Source: Clostridium drakei (lineage in GTDB: Bacteria > Bacillota > Clostridia > Clostridiales > Clostridiaceae). From it: a stretch of 64,000 nucleotides of DNA. The translations under genes were made by a program, and so were the position numbers. This document shows positions 17,860 to 27,333 of the stretch, piece after piece. The DNA lies in the NCBI RefSeq assembly GCF_000633595.2, contig NZ_JIBU02000027.1:1-64000 (forward strand), given 5' to 3'. The notes below the pieces were generated by a model that saw only the letters and a list, made by a program, of their open reading frames with translations, had not been told where the DNA came from and searched no databases. Positions within the stretch are counted from its first letter, which is position 1. Every line of letters starts with the position of its first letter.

Positions 17860-18552
17860 ATGAACAACAATATTCTTGTGGTGGATGATGAAAAAGAAAT
17901 AAGAAATTTGTTAGAAATAAACCTTAGAAATGAAGGATATAGTGTATTTAAGGCAAGCTCAGGGGAAGAAGCTTTAGGAGTACTAGATAGAGAAGAAATT
18001 CACTTAATAGTTTTAGATATAATGATGCCAGGTATGGATGGTTTAGAGGTTTGTAGAAGAGTAAGAGAAAAGTATAGCATGCCAATTCTTATGTTAAGTG
18101 CAAAAGTGGAGGATATGGACAAGATACAAGGTATTATGACTGGTGCGGATGATTATGTATGTAAACCTTTTAATAGTTTAGAACTTACAGTTAGAGTAAG
18201 AGCACTGCTTAGAAGAGCATATTTTTTAAATACTAAAATTCAAGTTTCAGATGACTTAATAAGGATTGAGTCAATGATTATAGATAAGAGCAAACATAAG
18301 GTAACAGTAAGTGATAATGAAGTAGATTTAACAGCAAGAGAGTTTGAAATTTTATATTTATTAGCTACAAATAGAGGAAGAGTTTTTAGTGCAGAGGAAA
18401 TTTTTGGAAAGGTGTGGAAGGAAAGATATTATCAATCTAATAATACTGTTATGGTGCATATGAGTAGAATCAGAGATAAGATAGAACACTATATGGAAGG
18501 AAATAAGATAATTCATACTGTGTGGGGAGTTGGTTATAAAATTGAAAAATAA
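17860..18552 (+). CDS. VanR-like response regulator (OmpR family)
   Basis: 230 aa from the ATG at 17860, 5 nt after GGAGGAG. Receiver motifs are VDDEKE, LIVLDIMMPGMDG (Asp about 51), MLSAKVEDMDK and VCKPFN; the winged helix ends HTVWGVGYKIEK. ADDYVCKPFNSLELTVRVRA resembles VanR of the ABDEG group. It overlaps the kinase gene by about 11 nt. It probably controls its own operon. Confidence 0.88.
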   Translation: MNNNILVVDDEKEIRNLLEINLRNEGYSVFKASSGEEALGVLDREEIHLIVLDIMMPGMDGLEVCRRVREKYSMPILMLSAKVEDMDKIQGIMTGADDYVCKPFNSLELTVRVRALLRRAYFLNTKIQVSDDLIRIESMIIDKSKHKVTVSDNEVDLTAREFEILYLLATNRGRVFSAEEIFGKVWKERYYQSNNTVMVHMSRIRDKIEHYMEGNKIIHTVWGVGYKIEK

Positions 18553-19645
18553 GAGATTCTATAGATATTGGTTATCATCATTAGTTGATGTAGTAATTGC
18601 AGTATTATTGACATATGTAACTTTGATTATAAGTAATAAAATACTAGTTTATTTATATAGGTATACTAAGATTCAGCTTATTAATTATTTTTTTAAATTC
18701 TGGAATATTATTAAATATGAGATGTTTGGATACAATATCTATATAATCGTTGAAATATCGTTATTTATGTTGTTTTATATGCTTGTAATATATAAAAAAA
18801 CTAAGAGCCTGGCAGCTATTATGGATGAAACTGAAATAATGGCTAGTGGTGATTTAGATAGAATAATAAAAGTTGATTCAAAAGGTGATATCAAAAATTT
18901 AATGAAAAATATAAATGATATAGCAGAGCAGCTTAAAGATGTAACAGTGGAGGAAAGAAGAGCTCAACAGACCAAAACTGATTTAATAACTAATGTTTCT
19001 CATGACTTAAGAACTCCATTGACCTCAATAATAGGTTATTTAGAAATTATTGACAATGATAAATATAAAGATGAAGTGGAATTGAGATATTATGTTAATA
19101 TAGCATATGAAAAAGCTAAAGGTTTAAATTTGCTTATAAATGATTTATTTGAACTTACTAAAATGCAAAATAATACTATTAGTTTGGATAAAGTGGATAT
19201 TAATTTAGTACAATTATTAGGTCAAGTAGTTGCCTATTTTGAATATCAATTTAAGAATGCAAACATGGAATCAAGAGTCAATTTTTCAGATGATAAGTTA
19301 ATAGTAAATGCAGATGCAAGAAAATTAGTTAGAGCTATTGAAAATTTATTATCTAACGCAATTAAGTATGGACAAGAGGGTTTTTATGTTGATATAACAA
19401 CAAAAATTGAAGAGAATATGGCAGTAGTTCAAGTTATAAATTATGGTCAATCAATATCATCAATAGAGTTACCACATGTATTTGATAGATTTTATAGAGT
19501 AGAAAAATCAAGAAATAGTGAAATAGGTGGATCTGGGTTAGGGCTAGCTATAACAAAAAATATTATAGAACTACATCAAGGAATAATATCAGCCTATAGT
19601 GATAATGAGAGAACTATATTTGAATTTAAATTACCAGTAAAATAA
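18542..19645 (+). CDS. VanS-like sensor histidine kinase
   Basis: About 367 aa from the TTG at 18542, which sits 13 nt after GGGGAG; the TTG at 18530 is only 1-2 nt from that site. Two transmembrane helices (about 13-35 and 68-88) flank a short outside loop. HAMP-like linker, His in VSHDLRTPLTSI (about 153), N box IENLLSNAIKYG, and GGSGLGLAITKNI are all intact. The overall plan matches VanS/SphS-like kinases. The signal may be a glycopeptide or an envelope lesion; this is inferred from synteny. Confidence 0.85.
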   Translation: MKNKRFYRYWLSSLVDVVIAVLLTYVTLIISNKILVYLYRYTKIQLINYFFKFWNIIKYEMFGYNIYIIVEISLFMLFYMLVIYKKTKSLAAIMDETEIMASGDLDRIIKVDSKGDIKNLMKNINDIAEQLKDVTVEERRAQQTKTDLITNVSHDLRTPLTSIIGYLEIIDNDKYKDEVELRYYVNIAYEKAKGLNLLINDLFELTKMQNNTISLDKVDINLVQLLGQVVAYFEYQFKNANMESRVNFSDDKLIVNADARKLVRAIENLLSNAIKYGQEGFYVDITTKIEENMAVVQVINYGQSISSIELPHVFDRFYRVEKSRNSEIGGSGLGLAITKNIIELHQGIISAYSDNERTIFEFKLPVK

Positions 19646-19786
19646 ATGTGCAAAATGCTGTTATTGATATATAGACAAGAATTAAAGTATAAAGATTTAG
19701 ATGAATAATAAAAAAATGATATTCTTCAAAAATAGTCCTTTACCTATATTATTATAAATAATTTACATTTATGCTTTTTATATTTT

Positions 19787-20989
19787 TTAGAAATATGAAT
19801 AGTGAGTCCTTTTATTGTATATTGCATAAGCAAAAATTCCACATAGTAATGATAAAGCACTAAAATTAAACAACCATTCATAGCCTAAAGAAGAAGCAAT
19901 AGTGCCTCCTATCAAAGGACCTAAACCTTGACCAAGGTTAGCACCAATGAAAAAAGTGCTTGAAGCTAATCCCTTTTTTTGACTTCCCAATTTATGAAAG
20001 CATTCTGCCTGTAGTGCAGGTTGAGCAGTTCCTTGGCCAAATGCTTTAAAAATAGCGGCTAAAATTATCATCCAAAGAGCACTAGCATGAGCTATTAACA
20101 GTGCTTCTGTTATGCTGAACAATAATGCTGGATACATAACAGTTGAAAGTCCCTTTTTATCATATAGTTTTCCAGATATTGGCCTTGTAAAAATAAGAAA
20201 TAATGCATTTACTGTGAAATACATTCCAATTGTATTTATCTTACGTTCTTCACCAAGTAAAACTAAAAATGAAGTGGCAAGACCATTTCCCATAAAAAAT
20301 AAACCGCCAATTAAAGATAGTGGCAATATTTCAAATGCAATAATATCTTTTAAATGAACGACATGTTTTTTATCTACTGTATTATTTATAGATATCTGAT
20401 TTTTGTTTGGTAAAAAGTTCATGCATAATGATGCTGTTATAATCAATGCTGCTGATACTATAAAGGTTTTGGACATTCCAAATCGATTAGCAGCTTCTAT
20501 TCCTATTTCAGGACCAAAGGCAGTTGCAATAATTTGACTGATTCCAAGATAACCTATACCTTCTCCCATTTTGTTTTTTGGTATGAAATCAGTTGCCCAA
20601 GCAACACTAGCTGCATTAGTAATGCTGAAACTAGCACCATGTATTATTCTGAAAAAAATTATAAATGCAATGTTAGGCGATAGACCATAACCTAATGTTG
20701 TAATTCCATTTATAAAAGTACCAATTATCATTACATATTTTTTGCTGGTTCTATCTGTCAATATTCCACCAAATGGACCAATAAATAATGCTGTAATTGA
20801 AAATAAACCTACAATTACTCCTGCCATGCTTAGAGAGGCACCTAAACTTGAAGTGTACTTTGCTAAAAGTGGAAAAACAAGATAAAATGCCATGAAGGTA
20901 AGAGTATTAATTCCTAATAAAGTAATAAAATTAAAATTCCATAGTTTCATATTTTTTTCTGCTTCTAAATCTGATCCTATTTCTTTCAT
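19787..20989 (-). CDS. MFS transporter, probable drug exporter (paralogue 1)
   Basis: 400 aa with 12 transmembrane segments. The MFS loop 2-3 motif is GGILTDRTSKKYVMIIG. Conserved helix 4-5 residues (FRIIHGASFSITNAASVAWATDF) and the helix 11 region SSTFFIGANLGQGLGPLIGG match the MFS_1 drug:H+ antiporter group (YfkF/staphyloferrin-exporter-like). It is clearly paralogous to the protein at 21232-22434 (same length, LWNF start and GQGLGPxIGGTIA). Ribosome site GAGGTGA. A double palindromic operator lies over the transcription start region. Confidence 0.85.
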   Translation of the reverse strand: MKEIGSDLEAEKNMKLWNFNFITLLGINTLTFMAFYLVFPLLAKYTSSLGASLSMAGVIVGLFSITALFIGPFGGILTDRTSKKYVMIIGTFINGITTLGYGLSPNIAFIIFFRIIHGASFSITNAASVAWATDFIPKNKMGEGIGYLGISQIIATAFGPEIGIEAANRFGMSKTFIVSAALIITASLCMNFLPNKNQISINNTVDKKHVVHLKDIIAFEILPLSLIGGLFFMGNGLATSFLVLLGEERKINTIGMYFTVNALFLIFTRPISGKLYDKKGLSTVMYPALLFSITEALLIAHASALWMIILAAIFKAFGQGTAQPALQAECFHKLGSQKKGLASSTFFIGANLGQGLGPLIGGTIASSLGYEWLFNFSALSLLCGIFAYAIYNKRTHYSYF

Positions 20990-21079
20990 TTTGATTCACC
21001 TCTGATATTACTTAAAATGTTGTTGATTTTTTAATATAAAATATGTAATTTCAATTTTTATTTTTACGTTGAAAAATAT

Positions 21080-21141
21080 GTTAGAAGCCTAATTGTTAGA
21101 CTCCTAACATTTATACTATACCTTATCAAAGCTGATGTCAA
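21080..21141 (-). promoter_or_regulatory. Promoter with tandem palindromic operators
   Basis: On the minus strand, -35 TTGACA (21136-21141) and -10 TAGTAT (21113-21118) are 17 bp apart. Immediately downstream are two adjacent palindromes: GTTAG-N4-CTAAC at 21095-21108 and TTAG-N4-CTAA at 21081-21092. Position over the start site suggests repression of the MFS gene at 19787-20989, for example by a MarR- or TetR-type protein not encoded here. Confidence 0.6.
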
Positions 21142-21190
21142 TTAAGAAGGTAAGTATAGACAAGTTCTTAATTTTTTACAAAGTAATGAA

Positions 21191-21226
21191 AGAAGCTCAC
21201 GTTCTTTCGCTTCTCATGTGCGAAAG
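21191..21226. other. Two mutually exclusive hairpins after the MFS gene
   Basis: AGAAGC (21191-21196) can pair with GCTTCT (21209-21214), or CTTTCGC (21204-21210) with GCGAAAG (21220-21226); the two share bases. They lie just past the stop codon of the gene at 21232. T-tracts are weak on either strand, so this may be an inefficient terminator. Confidence 0.4.
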
Positions 21227-21231
21227 TTTAG

Positions 21232-22434
21232 TTAGTTATTATTTAGTTTCTCATTAACAATTTTATATTTTGTTTTTGATGTATACAAATAATATATAAC
21301 TATTCCAGCGAATAATAATGCACCACAAATATAAAAAACAGAAGTTAAACCAAATTTACCTGCTATGGTTCCTCCTATGATTGGTCCTAGTCCTTGGCCA
21401 GCATCATAACCAATAAAATAAGTACTTGTGGCAACTCCTACTCTACTAGGCCCTAGTCTTTTAACACAAGTTGCTTGTAGTGCTGGTGAAAGTGAACTTT
21501 GTCCAATTCCATAGAGAATTGCCACTGTGAGTATCATCCAAAGAGATGTGGAAACTGCTAATAATAGTGCTGCTGCCATAGCCATAGTAAAAGCAGGAAA
21601 TGCTATAATTGATAAACCTTTATTATCAAGAAGTTTACCTGAAAGTGGTCTGATAATAAGAATTACAATTGCATTTACTGTAAAATAATAACCAATGTTT
21701 GAAATATGTCTCTCATCACCAAGCAAAGCTAAAAAGCTTCCTATAACTCCATTCATAAAAGTGAATAGACAAGCAATAATGGCAAAGATAACCAGTTCTT
21801 TGGCAAAAAAATCATTAATTTTGATTTGAAAGTTGTTTATATTTAAATTTTTTTTATTTGGTGGATTATATGGAATCATGGTTATAAGAGCTACTGCAAT
21901 CATAACAATAATACAAGATAGATAAAATACATATTTAAATCCAAATCGTGTTGAAATTTCCAGTCCAAGATTGGGACTTATTGCAGTTGCTAAAATATAT
22001 CCGAGTCCCATAAAACCTATTCCTTCACCAATTCTTTTTTTGGGCATATATGACGTAGATAGAGCATTAATTACTGTAACACTTATTGAAAATGATATAC
22101 CTTGAATAATTCTAAAGAAAAAAAGAGTAGATATGCTATATGAAATTTTTAAACCTAATGAGGAAATTGCCAAAAAAATAGTTGAAACAATTAATAAATG
22201 TTTTTTGTTAAATTTGTCAGTTGCAAATCCGGCAAATGGACGAATAGTAATAGAAGTAATTGCAAAGATACCAGCAACTAAACCTGCTATGGACATTGCT
22301 GCACCTAAACTAATTGCGTACTTAGGTAATATTGGCGTCATCATAGTGAAACCAATAAAGATAAGAGAATTTATCATTAACATTAGAATAAATGAAAAAT
22401 TCCATAGTTTTTCTTCTCCTTCTGATTGTTCCAT
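21232..22434 (-). CDS. MFS transporter, probable drug exporter (paralogue 2)
   Basis: 400 aa from the ATG at 22434, chosen because GGAGAG precedes it and the start aligns with paralogue 1 (EKLWNFSF against MKLWNFNF); the open frame upstream has no ribosome site. Twelve transmembrane segments, with GFATDKFNKKHLLIV (loop 2-3), FFRIIQGISFSISV and TYFIGYDAGQGLGPIIGG. The paralogues presumably arose by tandem duplication and have diverged considerably. The gene is 90 nt downstream, on the same strand, of structured element P2. Confidence 0.85.
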   Translation of the reverse strand: MEQSEGEEKLWNFSFILMLMINSLIFIGFTMMTPILPKYAISLGAAMSIAGLVAGIFAITSITIRPFAGFATDKFNKKHLLIVSTIFLAISSLGLKISYSISTLFFFRIIQGISFSISVTVINALSTSYMPKKRIGEGIGFMGLGYILATAISPNLGLEISTRFGFKYVFYLSCIIVMIAVALITMIPYNPPNKKNLNINNFQIKINDFFAKELVIFAIIACLFTFMNGVIGSFLALLGDERHISNIGYYFTVNAIVILIIRPLSGKLLDNKGLSIIAFPAFTMAMAAALLLAVSTSLWMILTVAILYGIGQSSLSPALQATCVKRLGPSRVGVATSTYFIGYDAGQGLGPIIGGTIAGKFGLTSVFYICGALLFAGIVIYYLYTSKTKYKIVNEKLNNN

Positions 22435-22523
22435 AAAAATCACTCTCCGATATGACTTAATTTTTATAAATATTATACCATAAATTCTAGAATGAGGTAT
22501 AAAGTACAAAATAAGCATAATCC

Positions 22524-22797
22524 CACGTAAGCGAAGTAACTTTCAACTGTATTCCGGCTGATATATGCTGTGAAGGAAAACTCACTTCATTAAGAAGTTC
22601 TAATGCTTGAGATATTGAAAAATGACTACCTCTTCAAATGCGACGTCCTGTCGCTTTCGGAGCTTTTGCCGTCCTGGCAAAAATTACGCCATTTTTCAAT
22701 ATCTCAAGCAAAGAACTTCTAAAATTCGTTCGCATCTTCCTTCACAGCATATATCAGTCTGCATACAGTTGAAAGTTACTTCTTAGTGCATTACGTG
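22524..22797 (-). ncRNA. Long structured palindromic element, copy P2 (type with twin AGGAC hairpins)
   Basis: CACGTAA at 22524 pairs with TTACGTG ending at 22797, and GTAACTTTCAACTGTAT with ATACAGTTGAAAGTTAC just inside. On the minus strand the apex reads CGTAATTT, then hairpin TTGCC-AGGAC-GGCAA, AAGCTCCGAAAG, hairpin GCGAC-AGGAC-GTCGC, CATTTGAAGAGGTAG. That is the apex of P1 (188-439) with different stem sequences. Internal loops are also shared: 5' TGCAGAC opposite 3' GCCGGAA next to a TGATATATG helix, and TCTTTG opposite CATTAGA. It is about 90 nt upstream of the MFS gene on the same strand, so it could be part of that gene's leader. Confidence 0.75.
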
Positions 22798-22853
22798 CAT
22801 TTATAATACTTAGTAACTAGTTTATGTATAGTTCAGCTATTTTAATAATATCC

Positions 22854-23000
22854 TATGGCGCAGCCTACAAAAATAGCAAGTTAGTTGATTATTAACTATA
22901 TTTGAAATACTTGTATATTTTTTATGTTATGTTTTTTAACAATCTAAATAATAAGTTTCTTTTAAGATATTTCAGCAGGCTATGCCTTAATATTTAGGCG
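22854..23000. repeat. Imperfect inverted repeat in gene-free region
   Basis: ATGGCGCAGCCT (22855-22866) and AGGCTATGCCTT (22977-22988) can pair imperfectly, and weaker pairing continues inward (ATTATTAACTATATTTG against the complement of CAATCTAAATAATAA). It may be a decayed palindromic element. The rest of 22435-23291 apart from P2 and the P3-like fragment shows no gene. Confidence 0.3.
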
Positions 23001-23069
23001 TTGTAAGTTATGATTATAAATATAATTTGGCTTACTAAAATTACTTATGACAATTTAATTATGTGCGTA

Positions 23070-23120
23070 TACTTGAAGTTAAAATCCAAACTTCCACTGC
23101 ACTTTTGCGTCGCAATGTGC
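23070..23120 (+). repeat. Fragment of a P3-like palindromic element
   Basis: GAAGTTAAAATCCAAACTTCCACTGCAC (28 nt; core AAACTTCCACTGCAC) at 23075-23102 matches the outer 3' end of P3 on its minus strand (AAAGTTAAAATTCAAACTTCCACTGCACC), and the homology extends to GCGTCGCAATG against ATCGCAAC. Only the outer end of the element is present, about 190 nt upstream of an LRR gene, as P3 itself is. Confidence 0.55.
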
Positions 23121-23291
23121 TTACTACGTGAATAAATCAATAAATTCAAATATATGAGTGCTTTTGTAAATTAAATAATATAGTATTGTTGCATGCAAAT
23201 AATACCATATGTTGACAGTACGTATGGTATGCCATAATATTGAATTAGATACTAATTATTCATAAAACTTATAATGAAGGGGGAGTTCATA

Positions 23292-24557
23292 TTGTCAAGA
23301 AACAAGTATAACTATATAATTTGCGTTTTTTGTACATGTTTATTTTTACTTTTCACTTCTAAAGCATATGCATCAAATGATAATGAACCCATAGTAGATG
23401 CCTATAAAGTTTGGGCAATTAGATTTAATCAACCGATAAATTTTAATAAATTGACTAAAGAAAGTATTCAGGTTAAAGATAAAAATAATAATTTAGTAAA
23501 TGTTAGATTACAAGAGGGGTCTTGGGGGGATTTAGTTTTAGTTATTCCACCTGAAAAAGGTTATAATTTGGGAGAAGAATATACTTTAGTGATAACTAAA
23601 CAAGTATATTCAGAGAAAAACAAACAAATCAAAGAAGGGAAAACTTTTAATTTTAAAATTAAAGAGACTTCAGAAAAACCTATAGTTTTTAAAGATAGTG
23701 TTTTTGAGAGACTTATAAGATATAAAATTAAAGTGAACAAACCAGATTGGCAAACTCTTAATAAAAGTGATGTGGAAAATTTAACAGAACTAATGGAGCA
23801 GAATTGCGGAATAAAGAGTGATAGTACCATAAAGTATATTAATGGGATAGAAGATTTAGTCAATTTAAAGTCTCTTACTCTAACCTATTGTCAAATTGAA
23901 GATATATCTCCGTTGAAAGGATTAACTAATCTTAAAGAGCTTATGTTATATGATGATAATATAACCGACATAAGCTCGTTAAGAGGACTAACAAATTTAG
24001 AATTTCTTGAGTTATATGGTAATCAAATAGCTGATATACCGTCCTTAGAAGGATTGACTAACTTGAAATATATTGACTTAGGAAACAACAAGATACATGA
24101 TATAACTCTATTAAAAGAGTTATCTAATTTACAAGAACTTAATTTAGTTTACAATAATATAACTGATATAACTTCATTAAAGGAGCTAACTAATCTAAAT
24201 TCTCTTAATTTAGATAATAATAATATAAGTGATATTAGTCCATTAGAAAAGTTATCTAATCTAAATTCTCTTAGTTTAGGTAGCAATAAAATAACTGATA
24301 TCAGTTCGTTAAAGGGGTTAACTAATCTAAATTTTCTTGTTTTAGACGATAATAATATAAGTGATATCAGTCCATTAAAGGGATTAACTAATTTAAAAGA
24401 CCTTAATTTAGGTAGTAATACAATATCTGATATTAGTCCTTTAGAAGGGTTAACTAATTTATCAACTTTATGGTTAAAGGATACTCCTACAAATGAAGTA
24501 TATAAAGAGAAGTTAAGGAAGTATTTACCTAAATGTGATATAAGGTTAGTTAATTAA
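23292..24557 (+). CDS. Secreted leucine-rich-repeat protein with Ig-like domain (internalin-like)
   Basis: About 421 aa from the TTG at 23292, 9 nt after AAGGGGGAG. A signal peptide (IICVFCTCLFLLFTSKAYA, cleavage near residue 28) is followed by a SbsA/Big_5-type Ig-like domain (about 32-125; VWAIRFNQPINFN, YTLVITKQVYS), a linker, and about ten 22-residue LRRs from about 183 to 396 with consensus LTNLKxLxLxxNxISDISPLKG. The repeats match bacterial internalin-type LRRs, which form a curved solenoid for protein binding. There is no LPxTG or CWB2 anchor, so it is probably released or loosely attached. A related but truncated gene lies at 33357. Confidence 0.85.
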   Translation: MSRNKYNYIICVFCTCLFLLFTSKAYASNDNEPIVDAYKVWAIRFNQPINFNKLTKESIQVKDKNNNLVNVRLQEGSWGDLVLVIPPEKGYNLGEEYTLVITKQVYSEKNKQIKEGKTFNFKIKETSEKPIVFKDSVFERLIRYKIKVNKPDWQTLNKSDVENLTELMEQNCGIKSDSTIKYINGIEDLVNLKSLTLTYCQIEDISPLKGLTNLKELMLYDDNITDISSLRGLTNLEFLELYGNQIADIPSLEGLTNLKYIDLGNNKIHDITLLKELSNLQELNLVYNNITDITSLKELTNLNSLNLDNNNISDISPLEKLSNLNSLSLGSNKITDISSLKGLTNLNFLVLDDNNISDISPLKGLTNLKDLNLGSNTISDISPLEGLTNLSTLWLKDTPTNEVYKEKLRKYLPKCDIRLVN

Positions 24558-24803
24558 TAAAGTTTTGTTTATATGACCAATTATAGTAGTGTTAATTTCT
24601 GGCTTGCCATTTTTCATGGCTTTAGGTAAACTTTATATAGAAAATAGAATAATAATAATTTAAATATATGGAAAAAATAGCAGCTTCACATATAGAAATG
24701 AAGTGCCAAAGTATAGGTTGGCTGAGTATAATAATCCTATAGACAATATACCTTTAAGTCATTTCTTTATATAAAGAGGAAGAAGACAATAAGGAGGAAT
24801 ATT

Positions 24804-26018
24804 ATGTGTAAAGTAAATGATAATTATTTGAAGCTGCAAGGAAGATATTTATTTTCATCTATAGGAAAAAAAGTAGCTAAATTTAAGGAGAATAACCCTG
24901 ATAAAAAGGTTATTTCTTTGGGAATTGGTGATGTAACTCAACCACTAGCACCAGTTATTATAGACACGTTGCATAAGTCAGTTGATGAAATGGGACATAG
25001 AGATACTTTTAAAGGATATGCACCAGATTTAGGTTATGAATTTTTGAGAAGTGTAATTATAAATGGTGACTATGAATCTCGTGGGGTTGATATTTCAATA
25101 GATGAGGTATTTATAAATGATGGAATAAACAGTGATGCAGGTAATATTCAAGAACTATTTAGTATAGATAATAAAGTTGCTGTTTGTGATCCTGTATACC
25201 CTGTATATGTTGATTCGAATGTAATGGCTGGAAGAGCAGGAACATATGATAAGGCTACTCAAATGTGGAGCAATGTCATATATATGCCATGTACTCCAGA
25301 CAATAATTTTGTGCCAGATATTCCAAAGGAGATACCAGATATAATATATCTTTGTTTTCCTAACAATCCAACAGGAACAACAATTACAAAGGATAAGCTT
25401 CAAGTTTGGGTTGACTATGCAAATAAAGTAAAAGCAGTTATTATATATGATGCTGCCTATGAAGCATATATTTCAGAAGATAATGCAGCTCATACAATTT
25501 ATGAGTGCGAAGGTGCAAAAAAATGTGCTATTGAGCTTAAGAGTTTTTCAAAGAGTTCTGGATTTACAGGATTGAGGCTTGGATATACAATTGTCCCAAA
25601 GGAACTTAAATGCTCAGAGGTTTCTTTAAATCCGCTTTGGGCTAGACATTATGGAACTAAATACAATGGTACACCATATATAGTTCAAAGGGCAGGAGAA
25701 GCTGTTTATACTGAAACTGGAAGGCGACAGATAAAAAAGCAGATTGATTATTATAAGAACAATGCGAAAGTAATGCTGGAAGGATTAAGAAAAGCAGGTT
25801 ATTCTGTGTATGGAGGTGTAAATGCACCATATATATGGTTAAAGACACCAAATAATATGACTTCATGGGAGTTCTTTTATTACTTATTAGAAAAAGCAAA
25901 TATTGTAGGTACACCAGGAAGCGGCTTTGGACCAGTGGGAGAAGGATACTTTAGACTTACAGCCTTTGGAACTTATGAAAATACATTAGAATCAATTGAG
26001 AGAATTAAGAAACTCTAG
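24804..26018 (+). CDS. dapL: LL-diaminopimelate aminotransferase
   Basis: The protein has 404 aa, close to the usual 410. It is a fold-type I PLP enzyme: SLGIGDVTQPLAP at the N-terminus is specific for DapL, CFPNNPTGT is the conserved Asn region, YDAAYEAYI contains the PLP-ring Asp, and ELKSFSKSSGFTGLRLGY carries the Schiff-base Lys in SFSK. It makes LL-diaminopimelate from tetrahydrodipicolinate and glutamate in one step of lysine and peptidoglycan synthesis. AAGGAGG precedes ATG. It is followed 47 nt later by an orphan methyltransferase gene, possibly in one operon. Confidence 0.93.
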   Translation: MCKVNDNYLKLQGRYLFSSIGKKVAKFKENNPDKKVISLGIGDVTQPLAPVIIDTLHKSVDEMGHRDTFKGYAPDLGYEFLRSVIINGDYESRGVDISIDEVFINDGINSDAGNIQELFSIDNKVAVCDPVYPVYVDSNVMAGRAGTYDKATQMWSNVIYMPCTPDNNFVPDIPKEIPDIIYLCFPNNPTGTTITKDKLQVWVDYANKVKAVIIYDAAYEAYISEDNAAHTIYECEGAKKCAIELKSFSKSSGFTGLRLGYTIVPKELKCSEVSLNPLWARHYGTKYNGTPYIVQRAGEAVYTETGRRQIKKQIDYYKNNAKVMLEGLRKAGYSVYGGVNAPYIWLKTPNNMTSWEFFYYLLEKANIVGTPGSGFGPVGEGYFRLTAFGTYENTLESIERIKKL

Positions 26019-26074
26019 AAATACTAAAGATTAAAGTTGAGAAACAAAAATAGATAAAAAAGTGAGTGAAAGAT

Positions 26075-27244
26075 ATGAATGATTTAAAAAAAGTGATTAA
26101 TGAAATAACAGAAGAAGAGCTTATAAAGGTAGTTATAAGTAATAAAATCAATAAAGATGTTAAATATAATAAAATAACTTTTGCCTTAAAAGAAAACAAG
26201 GGAAAACAATATTATCAAATAGAAAAGTTTACTGATAAGCAGGTTTTTCACGAAAACATTGATATGGATATGTTAGAAGAAAAATTGACAGAGTGTGTGC
26301 AAGATAATTATAGACAGCTTTCTGCCTGGTCCAGCATGCATACCTTTGATTTGAAAATATCCAAGAAGGGTAAAGTATTTTTAGGTAAAAAGAAAGAAGA
26401 AAAGACAAAAGCATTAAATAAAAGTCATAACAAAGAGAAAAATTATATTTTAAAAGAGGGTATGCTTATAGAACCTTTTATTGATTTAGGAATCTTCACA
26501 AAGGAAGGTAAAATTGTTAATTCAAAATATGATAAATATAAGCAAATAAACAGATTTATAGAAATTATTGATGATGAAATTAAGAAAAGTGATTTTAAAG
26601 AACTTACTATATTGGATTTTGGATGTGGGAAATCCTATTTAACCTTTATACTATATTATTATTTTGTTGAAATTAAAAAAATAAATGTAAATATTATAGG
26701 ATTGGATCTTAAAGAGGATGTCATTAAAAAGTGTAATGAAATAGCTAAAAAATATAACTATGAAAATTTACACTTTGAAATTGGAGATATAAATGGATTC
26801 AAGTATAATAATAAGGTTGATATGGTAATCACATTACATGCTTGTGATACAGCAACGGATTATGCTTTGTATAATGCTATAAAGTGGAATACCAAAATGA
26901 TTTTCTCTGTTCCTTGTTGTCAGCATGAGCTCAACAGTCAAATGAAAGCAGAAACATTATCTATACTCACAAGGTACGGCATAGTACAGGAAAGAGTTGC
27001 AGCACTTATGACCGATGCTGTTAGAGCTAATTTATTGGAATGTGTGGGATATAAAACTCAGCTTTTGGAGTTTATAGACATAGCTCATTCACCTAAAAAT
27101 ATACTCATTAGAGCAGTAAAAGGAAATGTGTCTGAGGAGAAGAGATCTAAGGCTTTGGATGAAGTGAAAAATTTAATTAAACAGTTTAATTTTGATCCAA
27201 CACTGTTTAAATTATTGATGAAAGATAACTTACTTGAAATATAG
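26075..27244 (+). CDS. Class I SAM-dependent methyltransferase (Methyltransf_32/METTL25-like)
   Basis: About 389 aa from the ATG at 26075; a GTG at 26066 is possible, and neither has a strong ribosome site. The N-terminal 150 residues are Lys/Glu-rich and unrecognised (HTFDLKISKKGKVFLGKKKE). The C-terminal half is a Rossmann methyltransferase: motif I ILDFGCGKSYLTFIL, acidic motif IIGLDLKEDV, DMVITLHACDTATDYAL and FSVPCCQHELN. The HACDTATD and PCCQHE motifs match METTL25-type and bacterial Methyltransf_32 proteins. The target (RNA or protein) is unknown. Lies directly behind dapL on the same strand. Confidence 0.75.
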   Translation: MNDLKKVINEITEEELIKVVISNKINKDVKYNKITFALKENKGKQYYQIEKFTDKQVFHENIDMDMLEEKLTECVQDNYRQLSAWSSMHTFDLKISKKGKVFLGKKKEEKTKALNKSHNKEKNYILKEGMLIEPFIDLGIFTKEGKIVNSKYDKYKQINRFIEIIDDEIKKSDFKELTILDFGCGKSYLTFILYYYFVEIKKINVNIIGLDLKEDVIKKCNEIAKKYNYENLHFEIGDINGFKYNNKVDMVITLHACDTATDYALYNAIKWNTKMIFSVPCCQHELNSQMKAETLSILTRYGIVQERVAALMTDAVRANLLECVGYKTQLLEFIDIAHSPKNILIRAVKGNVSEEKRSKALDEVKNLIKQFNFDPTLFKLLMKDNLLEI

Positions 27245-27298
27245 TATTTGATTTTAAATATATAGAATCATTCACAGTACAATTATAATATGATAAAT

Positions 27299-27327
27299 TT
27301 GACAAGTTAAAAAAAATATGCTATGTT
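27299..27327 (+). promoter_or_regulatory. Sigma-A-type promoter of the EamA-like transporter
   Basis: -35 TTGACA (27299-27304) and -10 TATGTT (27322-27327) are separated by 17 bp. The predicted start near 27334 would give an 80-nt leader that contains the terminator below. Confidence 0.6.
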
Positions 27328-27333
27328 GAATTA

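Noticed and set aside
17123-19645. Vancomycin resistance (van) gene cluster
   Set aside because: vanH, ligase and vanX genes are absent, so resistance cannot be claimed from VanY, VanR and VanS homologues alone.
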